This document shows positions 48,801-60,178 of a DNA stretch of 64,000 nt, piece by piece. The notes below the pieces were generated by a model. That model searched no databases. It worked only from the letters and a program-made list of their open reading frames with translations, and was not told where the DNA came from. How positions within the stretch are numbered: position 1 is the first letter of the stretch; the number at the start of each line of letters is the position of its first letter. The DNA is taken from positions 2,425,001 through 2,489,000 of the forward strand of contig CALZFC010000033.1 of the NCBI GenBank assembly GCA_945643635.1, given 5' to 3'. Source of the DNA: Allodiplogaster sudhausi. Taxonomy: Eukaryota > Nematoda > Chromadorea > Rhabditida > Diplogasteridae. Position numbers and translations under genes: made by a program.

Positions 48801-51800
48801 TTCTTCTCTGCATTGCTGCTAAAGACAGCCGATCCAAAAAGTTCGCAGCTATTTTGGTCACGCTGTTGCCTTTCCTGTCTTCATTATCATTTTTCTTTCT
48901 CTTCATTCTCTCTTTCTCTACATCTCTCTCTCTCCCACTCTCTCTCTCTCTTTTTCACTCTCTTTCTCTCTCTCTCCCACTATTACTCTCTCACTCTGCT
49001 CAAGTCATCTCATTTGAGTAAGCCCTCTCTCGGAACGTCATAGTCAATTAGCGGGCGGTTATCGAGAGGAAGTGCGCAAATGTACGCGACGTTAAGTGGC
49101 TATAAAGCAAGAGTGAGAGACCACCGGAGGGAGCAGGCGGAAAGAGGGAGAATACGATTCTCGTGCATATCCAAGATAGCGTCATCGCACTCTCTTTCTC
49201 TTTACCTGTCTGCAAATCACTCTCTCTCTCTCTCTATCGCACTCTATCACTCCTCTCTGTCTCTCTGTCTCTCTCTCTCTCACTCTTTCTTTCTCTCGCT
49301 CTCTAACAACGCAGAGTGAGCAATGCAACATACATCCGCACGTCACGTACAGAGATGATATATTATTAAACGACCGCGCAAATTAGGTCTCCGCCTATTT
49401 CAGGCCTGACTATGCCTATTTTTGGTGTGAGCAATTGAGACAGGTCATCTTGACGAGGCTAATTGAGTCATTACGCGCACTAAAAAGCGAAGAAGTAGTT
49501 CGAATAGTGTCAATCTGCAAGTCGGAAAGGCATGATGATATGTGAAGAATAAGAGATGGAGAGAAGGGGACTTGGCAGGGAATCTTTGCACGTGTAAATG
49601 GCTTTGCATCTACGAAAATCATTAAAACAAATTAATGAAAACATGAACAATAACACAGGAAATATAAAACAAAAGTGGCAATCATTTTACTTTTTAATTT
49701 TTTAAATGATTTTTTAATCGACTTCACAACAACTACATACATAAATATCTGTCTACTTTGAGCTTCTCGGACTTCTCGATCGAGCGAATCCTCGGCGTGG
49801 AGCATGCACAGCATGCTCATCTACCGACCATACATCAGCAGCCTCCCCCTCCCCGTCGCCACTCCACGGCCTCAGTCATGTCCTCCTCTCATCACGAGAG
49901 GAAGTCCTCTTCTTGCCGCAAGCAGCGTACGATCTACGGCAACGGGCAGACCAAGGTCATTTATTTCTGTATTTTTTCCAGCTAAATTATTGCTTTTTCA
50001 ACATTTAAATTATAATTATTTTGCAAATAATTATTGCCTATAATTCGCTAACTTACTTCAGGCACTCGAGGCAGCTTTCAACTCGCACAAGTACATGGTC
50101 GGAACAGGTTCGTATCTTTTTATTATCGTTGACGTGACCTTTACATTACTGCTTACTCATTCGAGGTCTTATTTCAAGCTGTCCGAGTCATACTGACATG
50201 CAAAGACGTAGTTTCTTTTCATTCAGACTTCGGTAGGCTTGAGGGAGATCCTCTTTAATGCCTCGCAGTTACTGAACATGTGTTTGGCAAATACATATGT
50301 GAATGAAGTAGATAAAGAGAGTAAGAGGAAGAGCTAGAGAAGAAGAGAGAGCGAACGAGAGGAAGAGAGTAAGAGGAAGAGCTAGAGAAGAAGAGAGAGC
50401 GAACGAGAGAAAGAGAGACAGCAACAATTCGAATGTCAATCAGATGAGGAAGATAAGAATGGAAAAGCAGGATGTTGTTAACCATATAAGCCGTGCGTAT
50501 GGGAGAATGCGTTTCTTACTCGCGTCAGCGATCCCATTTGATAAGCTACTTCTCTCTCGCTGTCTGTTTCTTTATCTTTCTCTCTCTTCACCTCTACCTC
50601 TCTCTCGCTCTCTCTTCACCTCTACCTCTCTCTCTCCCCATGGATGTTTTATATCCGCAGATTAAGTTGTTGATGAGTAATAGGAGAATGACTGAATAAT
50701 GTGAATGAGTCACCGATGGCACGTGAATTCAGGCCATTTATCTTATGAATCAACTTGCCATTGGACAGTTATTGCAAAAACAAGCTGGAGAGGATATATG
50801 AGAATGCCAACTGATGGAGAGAGAGAATCAGAGAGAGAGAGAGCGAGAGTGAGAGAGAGATAGTGAGAGAGAGAGAGAGTGGGAGGTGAGAGAGAGAGAT
50901 AGTGAGAGAGAGAGAGAAAGAGAGAAAGGGAACAAGAGTGAGATGTGATCAAACATGAGTGAATAAAGTGCCCGATGCCCCTCACGAGTCCATCTCCTCA
51001 CTTTTCATTGACGCCACAACATGCGCCGGTCGTCGAAATCATGCGTTTTCCTGATTAATCTTTGCTCAGTGTGAAGAAGAAGCTTGATCAATTTTAGTCT
51101 CCATTTGCATATTACTAATTTGCATACACTGGATAGCCAAGAGCCATGGCGCAGGAAACAGTCCTTCCTCTCCTGAGACTGTCGTGATCCTTAGTCAGGC
51201 ATCGTTTTTCCTCATAATTAGGAACGAAAGTCTAATTACGGGAAGCAAAAAAAGGTTGTGAAATTGCTTAACTGATCTTCGATCAGAAGTTTGCTTTGAT
51301 GCTTATATCGGAAGTCCGATTTCGTTGGTCTCATTTCATACACTATAATTCGTGTGTTTCGTGATCTCTTCCAAGAAGAGGAAGGGATGGCCATTAGGCT
51401 GCTTCTGTGCTCTGTGGGCTCATTGCTGTTTAGCGTCATAATTGGCTTGGAGTCATTGCGTATTTGGATGTGTGTACTTTAGCGGAAGGAAGAGGTAATC
51501 TCTTTCTCTCTCTCTTTCTCTCGCTCTCCTGATCTCTCTCTCCCTCTCTTGCTCTCTCTTTCCCTCTCTCTTTTTCTCTCTCAATGTTTATTCCGCGCAC
51601 TTAATACGCCTTGATGAACTTGAAGCCACGGTCTCTCAATAATTTGTTGGAATCTCGGAGCTCGTTTAATAAATCCCCTTCTCCTCGTGCTTGCGACATC
51701 GGAGATGAGCTCAGCTTTAATCCTTTGATTTGTTCCGGCGTGCACAGAGAGGCACAAACGATTCTTCACTCATCTCTTCCCTCTTTTCCTCTTTTTCTGT

Positions 51801-52511
51801 TATTCTTATAGGTGTTTACATTCTTTCTTTTGAAATTCTCTTACTCATCCCTCATGCGAAATCCAAGATTTAGACATGAAACGACATTATACAAAGTAAT
51901 CTACATGTATTCATCTCATATGAATGCATTTAGATATGCACATTCATATGTAGATATATTACATCAGCTTCAGCAAGAGGGATAAGTGAAGAACTGTATT
52001 TCTCACATATTCGCAAGAAAAGGGAATACCAAGAAAGTAGGGAAGGTCATGCACTAATTAGATGCTTTACATATATTAAAAAAGATATTCTTCAAGTGTA
52101 TTCTACCATACTTGAAATCGCTTTTGACGTATTCATCTCGAGCATTCATTCTTCGTAGAAGACGCAAAATACCCCTTTCTAATTAAAGGAGATCAGTGAG
52201 AAGAGAGGGAGAGAGAGGGAGAGAGAGAGATGCTGGGAGTGAGAATGACAGGGAGTGAGAGAGAGAGGGAGAGAGTAAGAGATAAAGAAAGAGGCAGATA
52301 TAGATAAAGAGAAGAGCAATGACCTTTGGCTAGTGCCTGAGTCTAGCAGGCATTTCTACCGATTTAAGCCGTAGCTGTCTACATTTGAATGCTCTGACGA
52401 TCCTGGATAGTGCAGTGTTGCAATTGAGAGAGGGAGAGAGACAGGAAGAGAGAGAGAGAATGAGAGGGAGAGAAAAACAGAGCAGAAGGATGAGAGAGTC
52501 AAGTAGAGAGA

Positions 52512-52546
<35 letters not shown>

Positions 52547-54258
52547 AAGTGAGATTAGTATCTTCCGCCCAATTAGCCACTTATTCACAGACAAGATTCG
52601 TAGAGAGATACCTTTGGACGTCGGTTTTGCCTCATTTCTTTTCACTATCTCTCTCTCTCTTCTTTCTCTCTTTCTCTTTTTCTCTTTCGCTGTCGTCTTT
52701 CGCTTTCCATCTATCTTTCTCTCTCTCCCACACTCTCTTTCTCTCTCTTCTTCGTCTTTTTGACGTCTTCCTCCCTTGCAAACGTTAAAGCTCACCACTA
52801 CGCACATTTCGTGCTCCGTATATCTAACTGATTTATAAATGCGCACATTGAACGCTGTCAGAAAAAGAGATAGCGAAAGAGAGACAGAGAGACAGAGAGA
52901 GAGAGACAGAGAGACAGAGAGACAGAGAGACAGAGAGAGAGAGAGAGACAGAGAGACAGAGAGACAGAGAGACAGAGAGACAGAGAGACAGAGAGACAGA
53001 GAGACAGAGAGACAGAGCGAGAGAGAGACAGAGAGACAGAGAGACAGAGAGAGAGAGAAGTAAGACAGATAGAATACATGCACAAAGTGTTAAAGAAGCC
53101 TTTATATTTATAAATGTATGCACATACATACATGCATATATAAATACATGCAGTATGTATATTCATATATGGAACTCGTGTGTGCATGGTACACATAAAT
53201 AGACGGATAGATAGGTTTAGGAATTCTTGTCTCTCTTTTTGCTTTTCGCTTTCTATCATTTTTTTCATTTTACATAATCCCTTCAAGTGTAGTACTTAAT
53301 CGCACTCGATGCATATGCTATCTCTCTCTCACTCTCTCTCTCTCTCGCTATTTCTCTCTATCTCTTTCTCTCTCTCTATCTCTTTCTCTCTCTCTATCTC
53401 TTTCTCTCTCGCCTTCTCTCTTTCTAGTTATTCGGAAAGGTGCGCGAAAAAGTCCGGATGAACTTAATAACACACGGAGCCTTCTATTACGTGCGTCTGC
53501 TTTGCAATCGTGGAGAAGGGTTTATGAAAATGGCATCAGCCGGGATGCAGATATGGAAAAGGCCGACCAATGGCTATTTTGAGAGAGAGAGAGGGAGAGA
53601 GAGAGAGAGGAGTATGGAATGAATGAGAGGAAAAGATGGTATAGAAAACGAGAGAAACAATTCCTTATTCGTTTCCGCAGGTAATGCATGAGGAAATTAA
53701 AGGAGAGGGCTATTTTCACCTACATGTTGCCAAAATGAACGTGTTATAAAAAGAGCATGTAGTATATGAGTGTTAGCTGTGCTATTAATCTTGGAAGATA
53801 CTGAAATCAGAGCTGAGTAAAATATGAACTGATAATAAGATTCATGCAGATAATTTACCGGTTTGCAATGGAAAGTGGCTTAATTTCATTCTGTAAGTTG
53901 AATAAAATTTGTTGAACAGTTTAGTTAGTGGAAACTTTTAGATTCAATCTGTTAGAGATAAAGGTGATCCTCCTTCATTCCTTATTAGTAAGTTATTCCT
54001 GTTTGGTTTCTCATAAAAAAATCAATACGATTTGTCATATGTTTTATAAACATTTAATTTATTTTCTTCCTCTTTGAAGAACGAGAAGAGCTCGCGACGC
54101 GCCTCGGCCTCTCGGAGACGCAAGTTCGGGTCTGGTTCCAGAATAGACGGTCGAAGCAACGGAAACTCTGCAAGGCTACGTCGGCCTCTTCAACCGGCTC
54201 CTCCTCGGCCACCTCCGCTGGTGGACACGAGACCACTGAGGATTGCATGAGAGATTGA
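45892..54258 (+). CDS. Homeobox transcription factor with eh1 motif (EMX/NOT/VAX-like)
   Basis: This is a nuclear DNA-binding repressor by motif content. Exons: 45892-46210, 46525-46606, 47243-47494, 49763-49955, 50062-50107 and 54080-54258, exactly 357 codons with stop. The N-terminal half is Ala/Pro/Ser-rich. Exon 4 opens with FSIERILG (residues 222-229), a canonical eh1 motif that recruits Groucho/TLE. The homeodomain (about 269-328) has Arg5, Leu16, Phe20 and helix 3 [17 protein letters not shown] with Gln50 and Asn51. The turn HKYMVGTEREELA resembles the NOT, EMX and VAX classes (YMVGTER/YVVGRER), so I place it in that NK-like group without choosing one. The tail is Ser/Thr-rich. A 4-kb intron (50108-54079) splits the homeodomain after position 29, and a 2.3-kb intron precedes exon 4. 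Acceptors of exons 4 and 6 are TTTGAG and TTGAAG. The exact subfamily remains open. Confidence 0.92.
47495..49762 (+). other. Intron 3 of the homeobox gene
   Basis: This 2.27-kb intron holds GA tracts (47505-47560, 47985-48020, 48240-48295 and 48600-48720), CT tracts (48920-48985 and 49215-49300) and a non-repetitive, TAATT-containing stretch at about 49330-49480 that could be a regulatory element. No other gene is seen on either strand. Confidence 0.6.
50315..50410. repeat. 48-base tandem duplication
   Basis: Two near-identical head-to-tail copies of a GA-rich 48-base unit (containing GTAAGAGGAAGAGCTAGAGA) inside the homeobox intron. The high identity suggests a recent duplication. Confidence 0.8.
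51103..51125. promoter_or_regulatory. Paired octamer (ATTTGCAT) motifs
   Basis: ATTTGCAT occurs at 51103-51110 and again at 51118-51125 in the same orientation, start to start 15 bases apart. Its complement ATGCAAAT is the classic POU-domain octamer. The pair lies in a non-repetitive island of a homeobox intron otherwise filled with microsatellites. Function as an enhancer is inference. Confidence 0.4.
52868..53058. repeat. (AGAGACAG)n minisatellite
   Basis: An 8-base unit AGAGACAG is repeated for about 190 bases with occasional pure GA stretches. It lies in intron 5 of the homeobox gene. Confidence 0.9.
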
Positions 54259-54259
54259 G

Positions 54260-54300
<41 letters not shown>

Positions 54301-56117
54301 GAAGAGCAAAAGAAAGAGAAATACTGATAGAGAAATGATAATACAATATTGTGTATAATGTTGACAAAATGAATACGCGAATGTCACCTCAGTTACTTGC
54401 CAATGGTTACTTCATTGTGAAAGCAGTGACCCATCTGAAGTTGTTATGGACGTATGCATCGAAGAGTAGATGCTCTTTTTTCTGTGAACCATTTACACTT
54501 AAATTTTATTCCTGAGTTGTTTTTATTAGATATAAAATTCTATTCTTCTCTATCATTCCATTATATTTGTTCGTTCAATTGGGTTTCTACGTTCATATAT
54601 TTTTTTCTTGAAATTTAGACCAGTAGCATATCAATATATCAGATTTCTTACATCTAATCCTAGTGTACTTACGGGACGGGCTTGTGCACGTTAAGAAGTC
54701 CCGGTTTAATTAATCTTAATGCAATATCTCTTAATGGTGTTTTAGTAGATATGAAGTCTCTTTTTTTGCCAGTCGGCGTGACGAGAAATGTGCGCTAGAA
54801 GCGTACCTTTGTTGCTGCTAGAAAAAAACCAATCGTCTGAGCAATCAAGTAGGATTTTATAATGCCTAGGTTTTTCCGTAACCTCAGAATTCGCGTGATG
54901 AACTTAGCTCTTAATACGCATGCAAGTTGTTAGACGACACGAGCTAATCCGAGATCAGGTTGCAAGATGTTCAGATTTATAGAATTTTTTTCACTTCCTC
55001 GAACGATATGCATAGTCCTGAAGAATTGAATACCGGTGTAATAGAGAAAGAAAGGGCCCAAGTGTCCTTTTAGGTTAGAAGATCAGGATATACATTCATT
55101 CCTCTTTCTTTGCCCACGTGTTGAGCCTTTCGATCTCATAGTAGATAGGAAGAATGGCTACGTCGGATAAAAGCATTGTGCCCTTCATTCTTCTGCTATT
55201 TATAGACTGATTGAGCAAAAGTATTCGGAGTATATTCATCCTGCTGGATAATAAAGAATATTCCGTTGTGATATAAATCATCCTACGATTACAGACATGA
55301 AAATGAGCTGAAATTAAGATCACTTGTATGCATGCAATTTATGGAAACAGCCGCAAAAATCAGGGAAGAAAATGATTTTACCCGTTAAGTGGGCGACTTT
55401 TTAAAAGATGACGCCAAATGGAGCTCCAGTCGCTTTTCTTATTATAAATACCGATAATTTTTCATCTATAAATTACTTCACAGTTAGCAAGGCCCTTTTC
55501 AGATTCTTTGTAGAATTAGAAGAAGAAGAAACATTCAGACGCAAAGTGCGCAGAATTTCCTTTCACAGGAGCATTTTGATTAGCATCTTTTCACTTGAAA
55601 CGTCATTCGAAAAATTCTATTGGAAATTAAATTAGCTGAGTTGTCCAATTTAAGAAATTCTTAAAATAACCGTTTAATATTTTTACTCAAACGTGCAGAA
55701 AATGTCGAAAACTATACCTAAATACTCCAAAAAACAACTTCTTTGGATGGTTTCGAAGGCACTGCTTAAGAAGTAATCCTGGTTCATCTTAAAGAAATAT
55801 TACCTTATTCCATTGGATAATGCTCAAGTTCTTTGTTGGAGGCCGGCAAAGTTTCATTTCACTTTATTACTGAACAATTTGTTTTCTTCTCAACTCAATT
55901 AAAAGACCTACACGCAAATACTTTTTTCCCAAAAAGTACATATAAAAACATTTTACGACCTTATGCTCAATAGCTGGCCGTCATGACTATGTTAAATGTA
56001 TGAAAAGAGCCCGAAACCCAACCGTAAAATATTTGAATTCACGACTCTCTAAATCATATGGTCACTCGCCCTCATGTTAGCCAAAAGTCGTTTTTGCCGC
56101 TCAACGAAGAAGAGAGA
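54259..56117. other. Intergenic region between the homeobox and ground-like genes
   Basis: A GA tract (54265-54300) follows the homeobox stop. The rest is AT-rich unique sequence. Two open frames (55096-55323 complement and 55408-55635) are AT-rich without family resemblance or splice support. Nothing else is seen. Confidence 0.5.
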
Positions 56118-56861
56118 TTACTGTCTCGCAAGATTGGAGAGCTGCTTGAATGCGTAGCAAGTGACATCGCCGAGTGTTTGCTGGCAGAAGAGTTCAGTGT
56201 TCGTGATGTACGAGAAGTCGCCCCGTGCGCAGATCACGTTGAATCTGCTCAATTAGTAAATAATCTTTTAGAAACAATTGAAAATCATTATTTGAAAATC
56301 ATTGCAATGACTATTAGCACAGGGCATTCTGCACATTTGCTGCCTAACCGTCCGCCGATCTGCTTCTCGGCTGCTTGCTGAATCTGCCTTTTCGAGACGG
56401 CCGTCACTCGGTCGATATTCTTTAACGGATATTTTAAATTTAATTACAATAAAGAGACTAATTCCTAAATTAATCGATGTTTTGCAATTTAAAAAATTTG
56501 CATAATAAAATGGAAATGTAAACGGGACCTGAATGATGATCTCGCGTAGCAGATCGCTGTTACACTTTGTGTCTACTTTGATGACGGTGTCCATGAGCGA
56601 ATTGCTTATGTCACGCTTTGTTCGCTGCAGCAGGAATCAGTGCTACTTTCAGGGTTAAACATCAACAGAAGTACCACTGATCAATAAAGAAGAATTTAGG
56701 GACGAAAATGAAACCTTTGCGCAGATTGGAGCCGACGGACAAGGCGAAGGGAGAGGGCAGACGGGACGGGCACACGGGCAGTTGCAGGCAGGAGGAGGAG
56801 GGAAGAAGAGAATGGTTGAAGAGCAGAGGGAGAGCAGAGGCAGCAGCCGCAACAGGGACAT
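56118..56861 (-). CDS. Ground-like domain secreted protein (grl family)
   Basis: Ground-like proteins are nematode secreted proteins related to hedgehog-related (warthog/groundhog) families, often linked to cuticle or extracellular matrix. Exons on the minus strand: 56861-56715, 56624-56529, 56419-56349 and 56244-56118, exactly 147 codons with stop. The signal peptide MSLLRLLPLLSLCSSTI is followed by a short Cys/Pro-rich segment (ACNCPCARPVC). The ground-like domain starts at KVDTKCNSDLLREII (about residue 65), continues with SKRQIQQAAEKQIGG and finishes with FNVICARGDFSY and an FCQQTLGDVTCYAF segment, so all expected Cys are present. At 146 residues it is a normal length. The ATG is one base after TTTTCTAG, a probable spliced-leader site. 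The third exon's acceptor is TTAAAG. Confidence 0.93.
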
Positions 56862-57711
56862 TCTAGAAAATTTACTCAATCACTGCTTCTTTTCTTTCAC
56901 ACCAAATATACGACACAAATCCGAAAAGATTATGAAGATGAAAAAATAACATTCTAAGAAATGTGTTTGTCAATCTGCATGAATCAAGCATGGATGGAAA
57001 GGAAAAGTCATTTCTGCCATTTCTTGTCGGCGATTCCGGGTCTCTTAAGTCGCTTGGAATGAGTGGTGACTTGGAAGGAATGAAAGGGAGACATCGGGCA
57101 GCCAAGGATGGCCACTAGTTGTCTGGCTCTATTTCAGGATCAGCAGGTGTAAGCAGCGAGATCTAACTGGTCATACGGCACAGGGCCGTGTCTTCTGACC
57201 ATTCTGCTCTCTATTTACCCTCGTTCCCTCTTTCTTTTTCTCTCTCTCTCTCTTCCTTTCTCTCTCTTTTCTCTCTCATTCGCTCTCTCTTTCTCTCTCT
57301 CTCGCTCTTTCTCTTTCTCAATAACTATGCTGCACGCTCTTAGCGCTAAGGAGCATAAAAGGCGTTTGTATTTCTACTCGCTGCTAACATGGCGTAATCC
57401 GTCTTGATTGCGTTCGTTCCTTCACCACAATTCACTTTGAATTCTGAGAACACATCAAGAATTAAAAAGACAGATGTTCAAAGCATAGGAATCAACAGAA
57501 GATGGTGCATATAATTGTTGATTTAAAGGATCATTTTCTAGTAGAAAACCGCATCTGTAATCGGATATGAGTAGTCGAGGATGTCAATAACTTCATTCAA
57601 TCTTTCTTATTTTCATCCTTTATTTCTGCGCTGGTGATTAACACTTCTTTATTCTGTTTAGTTGAATGGCTTGACAACAAGATCAGAATGTGAGAAAGAG
57701 AGTGCTTATGT
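56862..57711. other. Intergenic region with CT tract
   Basis: This is the promoter side of the ground-like gene and the 3' flank of the next minus-strand gene. A CT-rich block lies at about 57230-57320. A minus-strand AATAAA is at 57648-57653. No further gene is seen. Confidence 0.5.
57648..57653 (-). terminator. Polyadenylation signal AATAAA (minus strand)
   Basis: The complement reads AATAAA about 60 bases beyond the TAA at 57712. This supports that TAA, rather than the earlier in-frame TGA at 57928, as the end of the ET-module-like gene. Confidence 0.5.
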
Positions 57712-58780
57712 TTAGACATGGATATTGACGTTGACAGCGGAGCCTTCGGCATTCGAGGCGCTTCCGCCCGTGCCGTAGAAGTCGTCGTAAAGTTTAAATA
57801 TGTTTTTTAATATGTCTATTTCTGGTTTTTTTTTTGCTAAAACAAATACTTGGATGGCTCATTTTAATGTGCAATCACAATTTCATGACATTATTCATAA
57901 CATAGTTGTTTTGATTGAAAAAGGAGTTCAAACCTGAGCCTTGCTGAGCGGATTGCAAAGGTCGCCCTGGCAGCAGCAGAGCTTGAACTGGCCCCCAGGA
58001 ACTGCAATTGGCGAATGTGCAACGGAATCTTCATGTCATCATTCTTTTGTCATGACAAATAATTTGCATTATTTAAGTAATATTTTTTGAAGAAATTTTT
58101 TTCAAGGTCGTTTTATGTCAAACTCACCATCGCTCAAGAATACATTGAATACAAACGAACGATTCTTAATACGGCAAGATCCGTCCGTCGCGTTCTTGCA
58201 GTCAAAGTGGCCACACGCTCCCTATAGCCGAGAGTTGTTTTGTGTTTATATTCGTATGTTCATTCACTAAGAGCCTAATTATCCCAATATATGTATATAC
58301 ATATTTCCTTATCCAATCGCATCTTTTCTGTCATAATTGAGAGGTAGACCTGCTTGCTTCCCGGCTCGACAGTTGCGTAATCGAACATGAATCCGTACGC
58401 GCATCCGTCCGCGGGGTCGAAGGCTACGAATGGGAAACTGTTAGCTTTCATTCTTTTAATTCTTGCCTTCCCAGTCTAAACTTGATTGTGTTGTGATATT
58501 AGATTAATGGAGCACGAAGTTCAACCGAAATCTGTTTGAATTTTCCCGGCCATTATTGTCGAGTATTTCTAAATCATCTAGTCCTTGTGATCGGTAAAGG
58601 CGGGAATACAAAGTTGAGTTTTTGGCCCCTTCGAAGGTAATGTCCCTAGAGGATCTTACTGGGCGACAGCGAGCAGTTCGAGATGGATGCCTGTGCCGTG
58701 GGCGTGCTGTACTGGTAGCACTGCGTGGTCGCATATGCAGCCACGGCGAAGAGGAGAACTCCGCCGACGAGACGAGACAT
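57712..58780 (-). CDS. Secreted Cys-rich protein, ET-module-like
   Basis: This is a small nematode secreted protein of unknown function. Exons 58780-58660, 58423-58350, 58221-58128 and 58001-57934 join in phase: signal peptide MSRLVGGVLLFAVAAYATT, then ten Cys ending FKLCCCQGDLCN, the three-finger/ET-module type terminus. After the fourth exon there are two choices. Reading through the donor gives an immediate TGA at 57928 (120 residues). Splicing to the TTTTAG acceptor gives exon 57836-57712, whose good open frame (KNIFKLYDDFYGTG ... VNVNIHV, TAA) is one base out of phase; the mismatch would vanish if the A10 homopolymer at the exon start were 11 long. The polyadenylation signal just past 57712 favours the longer form. 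Family assignment rests on Cys pattern only. Confidence 0.75.
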
Positions 58781-60178
58781 TTTCGATCGTTTCTTCAACA
58801 TGATACAATTTAGTTTGAAGCTTATGAATAACTAGAATTAGTATTGAAATCATACAGAAATAATCTTATGGCCTTTTCTATTATTAGCGCAAAGATTGCG
58901 AAGAGAGACTCTTGGAAGTCTGTGGATTGCAAGCAAAGCAGATTCTGAGTGGATTGACACGCAGCCAGACGGCTTTTTAAAGCAGTCTCCCGCTAAGAAT
59001 GGCTGGCAAACAAGATCGTTAACAGCGATGATGAGAGGCTGGAGGAAGCATTCGAAAAAGTGATTCCGAGACGAGAAGATGGAAAGAGCTTCTTTTCAGG
59101 ATAATGATTCTGTTTACGATGCAGACAGGCTGTCGTTGTTGGCGGGCGCCACGTGAAGGAAAGACAGAGGCTCATTGAAGCCATCGAAATATGAATGACT
59201 ACACAAACAAACGCTCAACATATTGGCCTTGCTATTGAAGCTGATGTTAACGTTGAATCTTTTTGCTTTCCCAATGGAGATGTTTTGTACGTATGTACAT
59301 ATATGCAATAAAAAAAATCACTAAACGATGGTCGGAGAGTGCCCATTCTCCTTTAATGCCACTTACAAAGCTCTTGATATGTATGTATGTACATACATAC
59401 ATACATACATATATAGTATGTGCCAGTACTAGCGAAAAAAAGAAGTTAAAATGCAAAACGGAATAAAAAATGGCCAGCAATGAGCATGGCGTTCCAGAAA
59501 TAGTATCCCGAATAAGCTTTTTTGGGTTATGATTGAATGTAACCAGCTTATGAAAACTATGGCGATCAAATTCTATTGACGTTGGCATATCATTCAATTC
59601 CATCAACAATGATGGATTCTTTATTGGGTGTTTCTGGCTTCTTTTCGTATGGGACGGCATGGCAATGGTAGAACACATTTTATGTGGGATTTTCTCGAAT
59701 TCAAGCATGCTAACAGGCGTTGGCCACAATTCTGATTTATCGGTAATTGTACAGACCCTCCTGACAATGTGTGTAATCATGAAACGACTTCAGCAAGCAT
59801 AATAGTTCATTCTGAGAATAAACGAAGGCGTGCATATGATCTATAGTTCTCATTTTGAGGCCAGTGATTCTTTATATGAAGTCGGCGATATTTTATACAT
59901 CCTCCTGGAGGACCAATTGAACAGAGAGAATACGTGACAGAAGAATGAACATATTGCTACGAAGAGCTAAGAGAAAATGGTAAGGAAACATTTTCTCTTA
60001 GCTAGCCAAGAATTTGAAAACTCTGTGTTCAAAATTTCTAGATCATGTATAAAACACTCGGTTCGTTTCGCATTTTCCGAACGTAAAATTCAACGGACTC
60101 TCAGAATGCTTTTTTTAACGAGCTTAGAATATAAATATACAACCAGCTAAAAGAAATCTGAGCTACAGTTTTGAAAGA
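58781..60178. other. Intergenic region with a perfect hairpin
   Basis: This is mainly AT-rich unique sequence with a CATA/TATG run at 59381-59413 and a perfect 15-bp hairpin at 59965-60003. The 177-codon minus-strand frame 59247-59780 has no recognisable motif and passes through the microsatellite, so I do not call it. No other gene is seen. Confidence 0.5.
59965..60003. repeat. Perfect hairpin, 15-bp stem and 9-base loop
   Basis: AGCTAAGAGAAAATG at 59965-59979 is exactly complementary to 59989-60003. Pairing stops at the stem ends, so the fold is too short for a typical microRNA precursor. It may be a small inverted-repeat element remnant. Confidence 0.75.

Larger units (their letters stand above)
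50108..54079 (+). other. Intron 5 of the homeobox gene, within the homeodomain
   Basis: This 3.97-kb intron contains a 48-base tandem duplication (50315-50410), CT/GA tracts (50580-50640, 50815-50935, 52435-52545 and 53320-53410) and the GACAGA minisatellite at 52868-53058. It also has a non-repetitive island at about 50990-51480 with two ATTTGCAT octamers. No coding exon is seen. Confidence 0.6.

Noticed and set aside
52499..53083. 194-codon minus-strand frame full of SLSLCLSVS
   Set aside because: It is the translation of the AGAGACAG minisatellite, not a protein.
59247..59780. 177-codon minus-strand frame considered as a transposase remnant
   Set aside because: No catalytic motif or inverted repeats were found, and part of the frame runs through a CATA microsatellite.
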